A stretch of DNA of 64,000 nucleotides, from assembly GCA_047967505.1 (NCBI GenBank), contig CM106540.1, one strand, 5' to 3'. The DNA comes from Dipteris shenzhenensis. Lineage: Eukaryota > Polypodiophyta > Polypodiopsida > Gleicheniales. The position numbers and the translations under genes were made by a program. Numbering within the stretch: the first letter of the stretch is position 1; each line of letters opens with the position of its first letter. Below are positions 32,881 through 44,770 of this stretch, one piece after another. The notes below the pieces were generated by a model that worked only from the letters and a program-made list of their open reading frames with translations, was not told the DNA's origin and searched no databases.

Positions 32881-33039
32881 AACAGTGAATATGTGCATTG
32901 CATATCAATCTACATGTCAAGAAGTGACAACAAGTGTAGTCTATACTTACTCTAACATAGTGCCATGGACGGATGTCATTGAGTTGGCAAAGAAGCACTT
33001 CTTAGCAAAGATGTCCACGACTACTAGACTCCAATGTGA

Positions 33040-33650
33040 GCTGCATTATCAATAAAAAATAATTACTGTGTTTGAGACAATTCTAGCAATGCAATAGAAA
33101 AAACAAGTAGGGTTTGATGCTTACTTCTCATAATATGCTGTAAAAATGACAATTCTAGCAATGCAATAGAAAAAACAAGTAGGGTTTGATGCTTACTTCT
33201 CATAATATGCTGTAAAAATAACTCGTGCATCATTCATAAGAACGTGCTTCAACCACTTGCAAACATCCTCTATGGTTTCTTCTTTGTTGCTAAGCACTTC
33301 CGAAATACGAGGATCGAGCATATATGAAACGCTTTGTATATTTTGCGTAAAATTTTCTATAACATTACTATATTTTAAAAAAAAGTATTAGCTTCTTGGG
33401 TTTAATCAAAATAAGCAAAGTATAAAGCCATGGAAAAGGCTGCATCAAACCTGAGGATGGTTGTAATGACTTTGACATTAACCTCTTTCTTAGGATTCAA
33501 GAGGATTGAAATCTCTTCTTCACCAAATTCAAAAAAATGAGATTGTTGTCGAATTAACAACATAGCGGTGAATGAACTTCCAATATGCTCCAATAGATTC
33601 ATATTTTCATGACTCATCTTATTGAGAGAGTAGTCTACATCGTATTCTTC
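33040..33650 (-). pseudogene. Ulp1-like module, upstream copy
   Basis: Minus-strand exons NMNLLEHIGSSFTAMLLI...FGEEEISILLNPKKEV...ITTILR (33617-33400) and VIENFTQNIQSVSYML...EDVCKWLKHV...RVIFTAYYE (33345-33190) parallel 25040-24720. A 73-bp perfect or near-perfect tandem duplication (33075 and 33148) covers the exon end and its donor region. The next exon, equivalent to VGVWLFGTL, is riddled with stops (33040-32990). Confidence 0.45.
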
Positions 33651-33659
33651 TTCACTTGC

Positions 33660-34402
33660 TATGTCTTCTACATCCTCCTTCTGCTATAAAAATATAAAAA
33701 AGTTATGCGATGTACACATCGCAAATAAAGGCTTAAACAAGCAGATAAAGTTTCATACATGCTTTCATTAGAGTGAGTCTCTCCTCCTCTTGGAGCAAAA
33801 ATTTAAAAAGTAAGGTTTCATACATGCTTTCATTAGAGTGAGTCTCTCCTTCTCTTGAAGGAAAATTTTAACAAGTTATGAGATTTACACATCCCAAATA
33901 AAAATAAAGGTTTAAATAATCATAGAAGTATAAAGATAGCATGCTTTCATTAGACTCAGTCTCTTCTCCTCTTGGAGGAAAATATAAAAAAGTTATGAGA
34001 TTTACACATCCCAATTAAAGGCTTGAACAAGCATACAAGTGTAAAGATAAGGTTTTATACATGCTGCAATGTAGTCATATTTTCAGGTTGTTTCCCAATG
34101 GTAGCAATTAGACGTTGAATACTCTCAGCCTGAAAAGACACGATGTTGCACTGCACTAGGAAGCTGAGAAATAACTACACTATGTTGCACTGCACTAGGA
34201 AGCTGAAAAGACACGATGTTGCACTGCACTAGGATGTTGCACTGCACTAGGAAGCTGAGAAATAACTACACTACACCAAGAAATAAACAAATGTTAACTC
34301 ATAGAATTGATTTGCATTCTGCACTAGGAAACTGATATATAACTACACTGTAAACAAATAAACAAATCTTAGCTCATTGAAGTAGCAACAAATAAACAAA
34401 CG
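33660..34402. repeat. Intronic short tandem duplications
   Basis: The stretch ACATGCTTTCATTAGAGTGAG... occurs three times (33757-33990) and TGTTGCACTGCACTAGGA four times (34145-34255). The interval lies between Ulp1-like exons, and no coding signal was seen. Confidence 0.5.
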
Positions 34403-34755
34403 TTACCTGAGAATGGCCAAGATAACATTGTCATCAACCTCTTTTAAAGGATTGGAGAGGATTGAAACCTCCTCTCTACCAAAGCTCAAATACTGAGGTT
34501 CTCGTTTCAAAACGATCCTAACTTCAAATGAGCTCTCCATTTTATCCAATGTAGCTAAATTTGCAAAATGGGTCTCTTTCATAGCTTGTATTCTATGTTT
34601 GCGGTCATTCTGCTTTTCCATGGTGTCTTTAAAGCTCTTGTGCTCATGGGATTCTTCAATCAAATTTAGAGGTGGTTGCATTGCTGAAGTAGAAGGGAGT
34701 GCCTCCATATTGACTTCATCCATTTCTTCTCCCTCTATTGCCTGTAAACAAATAT
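34403..34755 (-). pseudogene. Isolated FG-EE exon of the Ulp1-like gene
   Basis: After the acceptor TTTGTTTACAG, the exon reads AIEGEEMDEVNMEALPSTS..., KETHFANLATLDKMESSFEV, YLSFGREEVSILSNPLKEV and VILAILR, followed by a GTAACG donor at 34403. It is the best-preserved of three parallel exons (others at 33617-33400 and 32500-24974 across the transposon). This one has no stop. Confidence 0.45.
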
Positions 34756-34869
34756 GAGAGATTAGATTCATTATCTTTAAATTTAAATATTATTTAAAAA
34801 ATTGTATTTAGTTGAGAAATAGAGAGTTCATACCAGTAAGTGTTGTCGTAGTGGCCTTTTTTCACAACC

Positions 34870-37800
34870 CTACGAGCCATAATCATCAAAGAAAGCATCA
34901 TCATGTTTGTCTTCATCCACCAACCTCTCTCTGAACGGGTCATGTAAGTCCATCTTTTCATCATCATCAACTGGGACATTATGATCTTCAAGGTAATCAT
35001 CCATGTCATCAGTGTCCTTGTGGTCTATCTCTTTTTCATAGCCTGTGGTTAGATCTGCTTGAAGCTGAAAATAAGCCATGAAATGCTTGTTTTCAATAAT
35101 ATTTGTGGAGTTGTCTTTTCTGAGGAGATCCTCAAATAAATATCCCATCCTACACAAGGTGACCTCCCAACCTGCCGGTTGCAAATTCTCCATCATGGTA
35201 AGCAAGAGACTCTCACTTTTTGTAGGACTTCCATAGTTGTTTTTTTGATAAGTATGGACGTGGGAATATCTTGCTCTTCTAGCATCAATCTCAAATTATT
35301 TGAATTTCCTCTTATGTTCTTTTGTGAGGAGTGATCAGGGTTGGGACTCCGCATACACAAAAAGAATGATTCAAGAGATTGAATCGCTATGCCACATTCT
35401 CTCTTGCCTCTCTTTGCTGCATAAACACCACTATAGATCTTCAAATCTGATGAATATGCTCACTCTAGAGTAACCTGCATGGCTTCTTTGTCTTTTTTAT
35501 CAACAAAAATGACAATGTTGCAAATTGCCACTTTGCTAATGGTGGTATATACTATTCTATCAATGAAGTTATGGATATCATCGCTAGAAACTTCATTGAT
35601 AAAGAATAGTTGTGGCTTATCCCATGCTGACTCATTCTTGATGAAGTCATCTTGTGAGACTCCCCTGAAGTTCACAAGCTTTCCAAACTCTGCCATAACC
35701 TCTACATTGAATTGAAAGCTTTGGTGCATATCTGTCGGCATCCTTATCTCGCTGATTAATCTTTCTTTTCTCATATGCAACCACCTGTTGTGGAATTTCT
35801 TTTCTCATATAAGAAGTTACTATTTCTGACCCATCTTCATCTTTTTTAATCCACCTGTTTGCCCATAGCTTTACCTTGGGTGTTGACAAAGAAGCTAAAT
35901 GCTTGACCACATTATAGTCAATGTTACAATGAGTAAGTGGAATTTGTTTCTCTGACAACAAATACTTAATGGCACTATGCACTGCATCATGCCTCACCTA
36001 TACATTGATGCATTCTTCCATGTAGTGGTCTTTGTCTTTTTTTTCAAAAAATCATTCTTTCTTTAAAATTTTTTGTGCTGCCATGGATGCATACTTATCA
36101 GATAAGTACTTTATAGGCCTCCACATCCTTGCTGTCAACTCCTTCTTATCCATTACCTTTGACTTTCCGGAGATAAACAAAGGAGCTTCATAGGTCAACT
36201 GTCCACGCTCACAAGCAATGCACGTTTCAAGCATCTCATTGAACACTTCAACAGGACGAAATATGATAGAAGTGTAGTCGGCATATATGTCCCTCACCAC
36301 CTTGAGGCTTGTCATATTTTCTTCTCGCTCTTGAGTTCCCCTAGGCACAACTGCACTCAAAGAAGTATAGAAGTTCGTGAGTGTGTCGGTGTCTGCTTTT
36401 GTGACTTTTCGCTTCAAATCAGGATTTGGAGAACAAATGTCGTCCAAATAACCCTTGCCTTCTGTAAGACCTCTAATGTTGAGGATATCTTACGCTTTCC
36501 ATGGACATAATGATTAAGTCTTTCGAACTCAATCAAATACTTGATCTCATGCTTGAATATACAGATTGTTGCAGGATAATAATGGAATGAACTTATCTTT
36601 GTAAATTGTTCTGAAGTGAGTCTTTTGACCTCCTTTGCTTCCTTTGTGATCTGATTACAAGCATAAGCCCAATGTTGACCATCAATGGGCTGCAATCTGC
36701 AATGAAGGAGAAATTCCTTCTTTGCTTCCTTTAGCATATTCTCACCTTGTGCCTCTTCGCCTTGTTCATGTGGAATATTTTTAAGAGTGTCTTTAAAGAA
36801 TTGACCGAAGGTTTCCTCGAAATGTGTAGGCCCTGTAAATGTTATTTGATTTAGAAAACTATTTTTGATTGGACAAAACATTATTGGGTGCAGGACCACA
36901 TTGCTTGCCACAGGTTTCTTACCATCTCTCAAAGCCTCGTATATTTGTAGTGCATAGGATATATCAAGGCTTTGGCTATTAGTAAAGACAGCTGCACCTT
37001 CCACATCTTTGGCATTCACAAACCACATCCTTTGACCCTAGATATATCCCACATCATCATCTGTAACTGCTTCATTAAGACACAGATTAAGATTTTTGAT
37101 TGATGTGAGTTCATCCTGATCATCTTCAGCCTCGGGTTTTGAGTCTTCTTCATCTTTCTCTTATTTTAACCATTTTTCATCTACATTATCTCTCTCTACA
37201 GTGGGAAGATGCCTTTTTTTACTGCTTGGAACCGTGGCTCTTGCAGTACTAGCCTTTTGCATTTCACATCGTGGTTTGCTAGCAAGAGCTTCTAGCATAA
37301 CTGCAGTGGATCGTCCTTGATCTTCTTTAATTTTTTTTAATTCCCATGCACTCAAGGCTTGTGTTTCATCATCCTTAGTTACATCCACCATTTCTTTCTC
37401 TAGAAGTTTGCGTGCATGTTCTACATGTTTGTGACAATGTGCATGTTCTTCTTGTCCCTGCATCGAAGTCTGAGCTTTTTGATCTCCTTCATGTGAAGAT
37501 CCTTGAATATGAGGAGCATATTGTGCATCTGAAAGTACTCAAACATTATCTTTGCATGCATCCTTTTTGCCACCACACTAGGAAATTGCTCCCAAGTATA
37601 TGCAAGAGCCTCCAATGCACTTTGCAGCTTTGGAAACTTTGATGGTTGAGGAGGAGGCATCACAAAGGTCTTTGAGTCTCTCCTTGACACAACAATATGA
37701 AGACCGCCAACTTTAGGATCTGAACTCTTTGTAAAAATATCCATAAAAGTCTTTGGCTCTATCATTATGCCTACTACAAGGCTTGAAGTCATATCTTTTT

Positions 37801-38045
37801 TGAAGAAAGTAGCATCCCATGGATCTTCAACATCATTGAACTCCCTTTTTCACATTAGTAGAAAGAGTCTCTTTTCCTTTTGATGAAGAAACCAAGCTCT
37901 TTTTCCCATGTGATATCGAGTCCACCTACTAAAGCCATTGGGGCTATATTCCTTTCCTTTCAAATTCAAAGTGACATTAGAGACCAATGCTCTGATCTTA
38001 GAGTCATTTAGGATAGCCCCCACATTAGTTGATTGCTCCATAATC
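34870..38045 (-). pseudogene. Decayed large gene, N-terminal and central part, family unknown
   Basis: Coding begins after acceptor TTTTCTTGTAG|GATT with ATG at 38041 (MEQSTNVGAILNDSKIRALV). It runs on the minus strand with stops at 37850 (TGA), 37161, about 37049, 36052 and 35998, and frame changes near 37460, 36450, 35690 and 35200. Recognisable runs are MPPPQPSKFPKLQSALEALA, a Lys/Arg-rich stretch (about 37240-37180), LQPIDGQHWAYACNQI, PLFISGKSKVMDKKELTARM, LSIQCRGYGRVWKACE, SAWDKPQLFFINEVSSDD, KRECGIAIQSLESFFLCM and GWEVTLCRMGYLFEDLL. An acidic tract (DTDDMDDYLEDHN) precedes the Ulp1-like exons. I cannot name the family. The size, decay and Ulp1-like C terminus would suit a transposon gene. 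Confidence 0.45.
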
Positions 38046-39179
38046 CTACAAGAAAAGATAATGAAGAATTTAGATACATACAAGTAAAGTACAATATACA
38101 ACGCTTGATACAATAAATGTGGGAAATAGCTCAAAAGGCTTTACAAGGCTTCATATGGCAATAAATGTGGGAAATAGCCTAGAAGGCTTTACAAGGCTTA
38201 AATATTTGTACAAATGTAAAAAAACTAGCCAATAAAGCTTTACAATGAAATAAAATGTCCTCTAGTGATAAAGCTTCAATCTTCATGAAGACATGTAATC
38301 TGTCCATCCATTGATTTGCCCTCTAGTCATAAAGCTTCAGTCTTCGTGATGACATGTAATCTGTCCATCCATTGATATCTGTGCACTGATACCCAACTGA
38401 TGCAATCTACCCACTAAAAACCATTCCAATGATATCCACTTATGCAGCCCACATGATATCCACTTATGCAACCCACTGATACTCGTTAAATAGTGAATGG
38501 TCGGGATGGTCGGGTTTATTACAAGGCGCTTCATATGACAATAAATGTAAAAAATAGCATAGAAGGCTTTACAAGGTTTTTAATGACAATAAATGAGCTT
38601 AAATATTTATACAAATGCAATAAAAATAACCAAGAATCATCAAGCTCCAATATGTCACATGACATGTAATCTGTCCACTGATATATATAATATGTCCACT
38701 GATATAAATGCTCATGCAATCTGCCCATTGATAAACTTCTTGGTAAATGGTAAAAGGTCTTATTAAATAGCATGTTATGAGTGTTAAACCGCATATGAGC
38801 GAAGGGACTGACAACGATTAGGAACTAGTTAAAAAAATTTGAGCATGGCTTCAATTGGCAACTTGGAGCATTGTCTCTCCTCTAAGGCAATCTAATCTAT
38901 GCTAAACTATGCTAAATCAACCATCGAAGCGAAGAAAAGCAATAAATAATTTCTTTTTCTGTGTTCATTTTAATGTGCTGGGGTTTAAGAGGCTTAAATA
39001 TGCAAAAGAAGGGGTTTTGATGTAGAGGCTAAACTTGCATGTGAGAGAAATGAAAAACAAGTATCTAAAGAAAAGTTAACATTTTTCAATTTAAAACATG
39101 AATATTTATATAAATATTATCTCACCTTCAAAACAAACCATAAATTCACTCTTTTATAATTTTTTAAAAGTATAATATA
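38046..39179. other. Long 5' intron, AT-rich part
   Basis: If the 41.6-kb leader is real, this is intron. It contains a direct repeat of about 68 bases (GACATGTAATCTGTCCATCC units at about 38282 and 38346) and recurrent AAGGCTTTACAAGG stretches. No gene is seen. Confidence 0.4.
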
Positions 39180-39762
39180 AAACATGTAAATATATAAAAC
39201 TCTCTCTTTACTTTCTCTCTCTCTCTCTCGACTCCTAATTCTCTCTGTAGCCATAGTCAAGACACCTCATTCTCTCTCTTATCTCTCTCTCTCTCTAACA
39301 ACTCTTATGTGTTTCCCTCTCTGTCCTCATCCCACTCATTCTCTCTCTTAGTTTATCTCAAGTCTCTCTTTCTCTCCCTCCCATGGCGGCTAAGATTTAT
39401 CATTCTCTGTCTTTATCTCTCTCTCTCTCCCTAGGATTTGTAATTATTTCTCTCTCTCTCTCCATCTCTCTCCTCTCTCTCTCTCTCCTCTTCTCTCTCT
39501 CCCTCTCTCTCTCTCTCTCTTAGCCTCTCTACCTCCCTACCTCTATCCTCTTGGCTGCTAGGATTTGTCATTCTTTCCCTCTCTATGTCTCTCTCTCTCT
39601 CTCTGAATTCTCTCTCTTAATATCTCTCTCAGCCTTCCTCCCTCCCTCCCTCTCTCCCTTTCTCTCTCTCTCCTCTGTCCCTCTTCTCACTCTTAATCTC
39701 TCTTTCTCTCCCTCCCCTCTTCTCTCTCCCTCCCTCCCTCCCTTGGCGGCCAGGGCCGCGAG

Positions 39763-39800
<38 letters not shown>

Positions 39801-40066
39801 CTCTTTCTCTTGGCGGCCACAACTGCTAGAAGTTTCATTCTCTCTCCCTCTCTCTTTATCTCTCTCTCCCTAAGTCTCCCTCCTCTCTTCTCTCTCATCT
39901 CTCTCTCTCTCTCTCTCTTTCTCTCTCCCTCTCTCTCTCTCTCCCTCTCTCTCCCTCTCTCTCTTTCTCTCTCCCTAAGTCTCCCTCCTCTCTTCTCTCT
40001 CTCTCTCTCTCCCTCTCCCTCGCTACTCTCTCCCTCCCTCTAGCACAGAAGTTTCATTTCCTCTCT

Positions 40067-40107
<41 letters not shown>

Positions 40108-41200
40108 CCTCTCTCCCTAAGTCTCCCTCCTCTCTTCTCTCTCTGTCTCTCTTCCTCTCCCTCCCTACTCTCTCCCTCCCTCTAGCAACCATGGCTGCCA
40201 GGAGACTCTCTTCTCTCTCTTAATCTCTCTCTCCCTCTCTCAGCTCTCTCTTTCTTTCCCTCCCTACTCTTCTCTCTCATTGCGGCCAGGAGACTCTCTT
40301 CTCTCTCTCCCTCTCTCAGCTCTCTCTTTCTTTCCCTCCCTACTCTTCTCTCTCATTTAAGGAGCCCCCCTTCTCTCTCTTAATCTCTTGTCTCTCTCCC
40401 TCTCTCTCTTTCTCTCCCTCCCTACTCTTCTCTCTCATTTCTCATTCTCTCTCTCCCTTTGGCAGCCACGGCTACGAAGAGCCCCTCTTCTCTCTCTTAA
40501 TTTCTCTCTTTCCCTCTCTCCTCTTGCCACGTTTCATTCTCTTAAACTTCTCTCTCTCTTAATTTCTCTCTTTCCCTCTCTCTCTTTCTCTCTCTCTCCC
40601 TCTCTCTCTTTCTCTCTCTCTTTCTTTCTCTCTCTCTCCCTCTCTCTCTTTCTCTCTCTCTCCCTCTCTCTCCCTACTCTCTCCCTCCCTCTAGCAGCCA
40701 CGGCTGCGAGGAGACCCTCTTCTCTCTCTTAATCTCTCTCCCCCTCTCTCCTCTCTCTTTCTTTCCCTCCCTACTCTTCTCTCTCATTTAAGGAGCCCCT
40801 CTTCTCTCTTTGAATCTCTCTCTCTCTCTCTCTCCCTCTCTCCTCTCTCTCTTTCTCTCCCTCCCTACTCCTCTCTCATTTCTCATTCTCTCTCATTTCT
40901 ATTCTCTCTCTCCCTTTGGCGGCCATGGCCGCCAAGAGCCCCTCTTCTCTCTCTTAATTTCTCTCTTTCCCTCTCTCCTCTCTCTTTCTCTCCCTCCCTA
41001 TTCTCTCTCATTTCTCAAATTTACAAACTCAAATATAAATAAGAAACTAATTAAAATAGAACTCAAAAACTCAAATAAGAAACTAATTTAAAAAGAATTG
41101 TAATGCCTTCTAAGAAACCCCCCTCCTCTAGCTGCCACGGCCGCCAAGAGTTTTCTCTCTCTCTCTCCGCCCCTCTTCTCTCTCTTAATCTCTTCCTCTC

Positions 41201-41268
<68 letters not shown>

Positions 41269-41390
41269 CTACTTTCTCTCCCTCCTTTCTTTTCTCTCTT
41301 AATCTAGTGCCATCTCTCACACACTCTCTCTCTCTCTCCTCTCTCTCTAGCTCTCTCTTTCTATCTCTCTTTTCAAATTTAGAACACAAA
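39180..41390. repeat. (CT)n-rich array with GGCGGCC-type cores
   Basis: This is almost pure pyrimidine on the plus strand (CTCTCTCT, CCCTCCCT, CTTTCTCT). Every 100-400 bases it is interrupted by a core such as GGCGGCCATGGCCGCCAAG (40919), or variants at 39744, 39815, 40190, 40465, 40699 and 41137, usually followed by AGCCCCTCTTCTCTCTCTTAA. The cores are palindromic. All long frames here are low-complexity. Confidence 0.85.
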
Positions 41391-41399
41391 TTTCAATAA

Positions 41400-42330
41400 G
41401 AAATTAATTCAAATAGAACTCAAAAACTTTAACAATAAACTAATTGAAAAAGAATTGTAAGTAAAGGAAAAGAATTACAAGACGAATTTTAAGAAATAGA
41501 ACTCAAAAACTTTAACAAGAAACTAATTGAAAAAGAATTGTAAGTAAAGAAAAAGATTTACAAGACGAATGAAAAAGAATGCAAGTACCTGGAAAAAGTG
41601 AAAAAAGTAAGGCTCCACTTATCCTTTCTCTTCCGCTCTTGGTTGCTTCAATGAAATGAGGAGAGAATGAGAATGAATGAATGGAAAGAAGAGTATATAT
41701 AAGAAAAACTAGCCCACTCCTCCCACGCATAAATTTGAATTTTTAAAAAAGAGAGGGAAATTTGAATTCATTATAAATTTGAATTCATTATAAATTTGAA
41801 TTCAAATTTGTGTTCAACATTCTTCTGATACTTTCTTCTCGTACGTTCCTTTTGAATTCAAATTTGTGTTCAACATTCTTCTTGATACTTTCTTCTCATA
41901 AGTCCCTTTCATTCTTCTCGTAAGTCAAATCTTATTTGTCACTCTTGCTCTTGCTCGTGATAGTAAGTCAAATCTTATTTGTCGCTCTTGCTCGTGATAG
42001 TAAGTCAAATCTTATTTGAGCAAGAATCTTATTTGTCGCTCTTGCTCGTGATAGTTCTACTTTTAGTTGTAAGAATTCAAATTTGTGTTGAAGAGCTCGT
42101 GATAGTTCTCATGATAGTAAGTCAAATCTTATTTGTCGCTCTCGCTCGTGATAGTAAGTCAAATCTTATTTGAGCAAGAATTTTATTTGTCGCTCTTGCT
42201 CGTGATAGTTCTACTTTTGGTTGTAAGAATTCGAATTTGTGTTCAACATTCTTCTTGATACTTTCTTCTCGTAAGTCCCTTTCATTCTTTTCCTAAGTCA
42301 AATCTTATTTGTCGCTCTTGTAAAAATTCG
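41400..42330. repeat. AT-rich tandem duplications between pyrimidine arrays
   Basis: GAACTCAAAAACTTTAACAA blocks are repeated (41420, 41503). AAATTTGTGTTCAACATTCT and GTCAAATCTTATTTGTCGCTC units are repeated at least four times (41795-42320). No gene was seen except the minus-strand leader at 41588-41704. Confidence 0.6.
41588..41704 (-). promoter_or_regulatory. TATA box and first-exon leader, copy 1
   Basis: On the minus strand CTTATATATACTC (about 41703-41692) is a TATA box. A leader of about 80-100 bases follows (CATTCATTC..., TGAAGCAACCAAGAGCGG) and ends at a donor TTTCCAG|GTACTTGC (exon end 41589). The same arrangement occurs at 44485-44615. An acceptor lies 3.5 kb downstream at 38046, just before the ATG of the Ulp1-like gene, so this may be its non-coding first exon. 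Splicing is inferred. Confidence 0.45.
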
Positions 42331-42339
42331 ACCTCTCTC

Positions 42340-44395
42340 TCTCTACTCCCTCTACTCCCTCGCTTTCTCTCTCCCTCACTCTCTCTCTTGCTCCCATACC
42401 TTCCCCCCCTCACTCTCTCTCTCGCTTTCTCTCTCCCTCCCCTCACTCTCTCTCTCCCTCCCCTCCCTCCTCTCCCCTCTCTCTTTCTCTCTCCTTCACT
42501 CTCTCTCTCGCTCCCATACCTTCCCCCCCTCACTCTCTCTCTCGCTTTCTCTCTCCCTCCCCTCACTCTCTCTCTCCCTCCCCTCCCTCCTCTCCCCTCT
42601 CTCTCCTTCCGCTCCCTCCTCTCCCCTCCCTCTCTCTCTCTCTCTCCCTCCCCTCCCTCCTCTCCCCTCTCTCTCCTTCTGCTCCCTCCTCTCCCCTCCC
42701 TCCTCTCCCTTTCTCTCTCCCTCCCCTCCCCTCTCTCTCTCCCTTGCCTCCCCTCCCTCCCGTCCAGGACGCCCCCACCCCCCTCCATCCCCTCTCTCCC
42801 TCCATCCCCCCCCTGCCCCCTCCCTCCCTCGACCCCGCCCCCCGCCCCTCCCTCCCCTCCCCCCCTTCATCCCCTCCTTCCCCTCCCTGGGTCCTGGCGG
42901 CTGCGGCCGCCAGAACCCCCCCTCCATCCCCTCCGTCCCTCCATCCCCCCCTGCCCCCTCCCTCCCTCGACCCCGCCCCCTGCCCCTCCCTCCCCTCCCC
43001 CCCCTCCATCCCCTCCTTCCCCTCCCTGGGTCCTGGCGGCCGCAGCTGCCAGAACCCCCCCTCCCTCCCTCGACCCCGCCCCCGCCCCTCCCTCCCCTCC
43101 CCCCCGTCCATCCCCTCCCTGGGGTCCTGGCAGCCGCGGCCGCCAGAACCCCCCCCCACCTCCTCCATCCCTCGACCCTGCCTCCCACTCCTCCATCCCC
43201 TACTTCCCCTCCATCCCCCCCCTCCATCCCCTCCTTCCCCTAGGGTCCTGGCGGCCGCAGCTGCCAAAACGCCCCTCCCTCCCCTCCCCCCCTCCATCCC
43301 CTCCTTCCCTGCCCCCCCCTCCCCCCCTCGACCCCGCCCCCCGCCCCTCCCTCCCCTCCCCGCCCCTCCATCCCCTCCTTCCCCTCCATCCCCCCCCTCC
43401 ATCCCCTCCTTCCCTTAGGGTCCTGGCGGCCGCGGCCGCCAGAACCCCCCTCCCTCCCCTCCCCCCCTCCATCCCCTCCTTCCCTGCCGCCCCCTCCCTC
43501 CCTCGACCCCGCCCCCTGCCCCTCCCTCCCCTCCCCCCCCCTCCATCCCCTCCTTCCCTTGGGGTCCTGGTGGTCGCGGCCACCAGAACCCCCGCCTCCC
43601 TCCCTCGACCCCGCCCCTCCCCCCCTCCATCCCCTCCTTCCCCACCCCCCTCCCTCCGTCAACCCCGCCCCCTCCCTGGGGTCCTGGCGGTCGCGGTTGC
43701 CAGAACCCCCCCTCCCTCCCTTGACCCCGCCCCCTCCCTGGGGTCCTGGCGGCCGTGGTCGCCAGAACCCCCCCTCCCTCCCTCGACCCCGCCCCTCGCC
43801 CCTCCCTTCCCTCCCCCCCCCCTCCATCCCCTCCTTCCCCTAGGGTCCTGGCAGCCGCGACCGCCAGAACCCCCCCTCCCTCCCTCGACCCTGCCCCCTG
43901 CCCCTCCCCCCCCTCCATCCCCTCCTTCCCCACCCCCCCTCCCTGGGGTCCTGGCGGCCACGGCCACCAGAACCCCCCCTCCCTCCCTTGACCTCGCCCC
44001 CTCCCTGGGGTCCTGGCAGTCGTGGCCGCCAGAACCCCCCCTCCCTCCCTTGACCCCGCCCCCCGCCCCTCCCTCCCCTCCCCCCCCTCCATCCCCTCCT
44101 TCCCCGCCCCCCCCCCTCCATCCCCTCCCTCCCTCGACCCCCCCCTCCCTCCCGTCCTGGCGGCCGCGGCTGCCAGGAACCCCCCCCTCTATCCCCTCCC
44201 TCCCTCAACCCCCCCCGCCCCTCCATCCCCTCCTTCCCTCGACCCCCCCCTCCATCCCCTCCTTCCCTCGACCCCCTCGGGCTCCTCCCTCCCTCCTTGG
44301 CTCCTTCCTCTCATCCCTCTCCACTTCCGTCTTCCTCCTGGAGGCCGCGGCCTCCAAGGCTTCTCTCCTTCTCTCTAAACTTTCTCTCTCTCTCT
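42340..44395. repeat. CCCT-rich array with GGCCGCGGCC cores
   Basis: The first 400 bases are (CT)n/CCCTCC repeats, including an about 125-base duplication (42388 and 42511). From about 42770, units of CTCCATCCCCTCCTTCCC and CCCTCGACCCCGCCCC are punctuated by GGGTCCTGGCGGCCGCGG/CCGCCAGAACCCCCC cores at roughly 80-150-base spacing (42890 to 44170). A 669-codon frame runs through it (Pro/Ser only) with equally long frames on the other strand in several phases. It is non-coding by composition. Confidence 0.9.
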
Positions 44396-44484
44396 AGTTC
44401 CTCTCTCTCTTTCTTTCTTTCTCTCTCTTCAAATTTTAAAAAAAAAATCTAGATAAAGAATTAATCAAAAAATTTGCAAGTACC

Positions 44485-44770
44485 TGGAAAGTTTGTAAGT
44501 TTGCTCTTTCTTGCTTTCTTGCTCTTCCTTCCTTGCTTTCTTGCTCGTCCTTGCTTTCTTGCTTCAATGAATGAAATGAGGGGAGAATGAATGAAGAAGG
44601 AAGACTATATATAAGAAAAATTAGGTCTTCCTCCTCCTCTCCTATTGGCTTTCCATTCCTCCCCTCTCTCCTATTGGCTTTTCATTTCTCCCCTCTCCCA
44701 TTGGCTCCCATTACTCCCCCTCTCCCATTGGACCCCCATCCCTCATCCCAATCTTCCATTGGCCCTCCCC
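44485..44770 (-). promoter_or_regulatory. CCAAT/TATA promoter and first-exon leader, copy 2
   Basis: Five CCAAT boxes on the minus strand (plus-strand ATTGG at about 44644, 44671, 44700, 44726 and 44757) precede a TATA box CTTATATATAGTC (about 44615-44603). A leader with AGCAAGAAAGC repeats follows, ending at a donor CTTTCCAG|GTACTTGC (exon end 44484). The order and donor match the unit at 41588-41704. No reading frame is evident in the leader. Confidence 0.5.

Noticed and set aside
42388-44397. 669-codon open frame
   Set aside because: It consists of Pro/Ser/Leu from CCCTCC and CTCT repeats, and equally long frames exist on the opposite strand and in other phases. The repeat lacks stop codons by composition.
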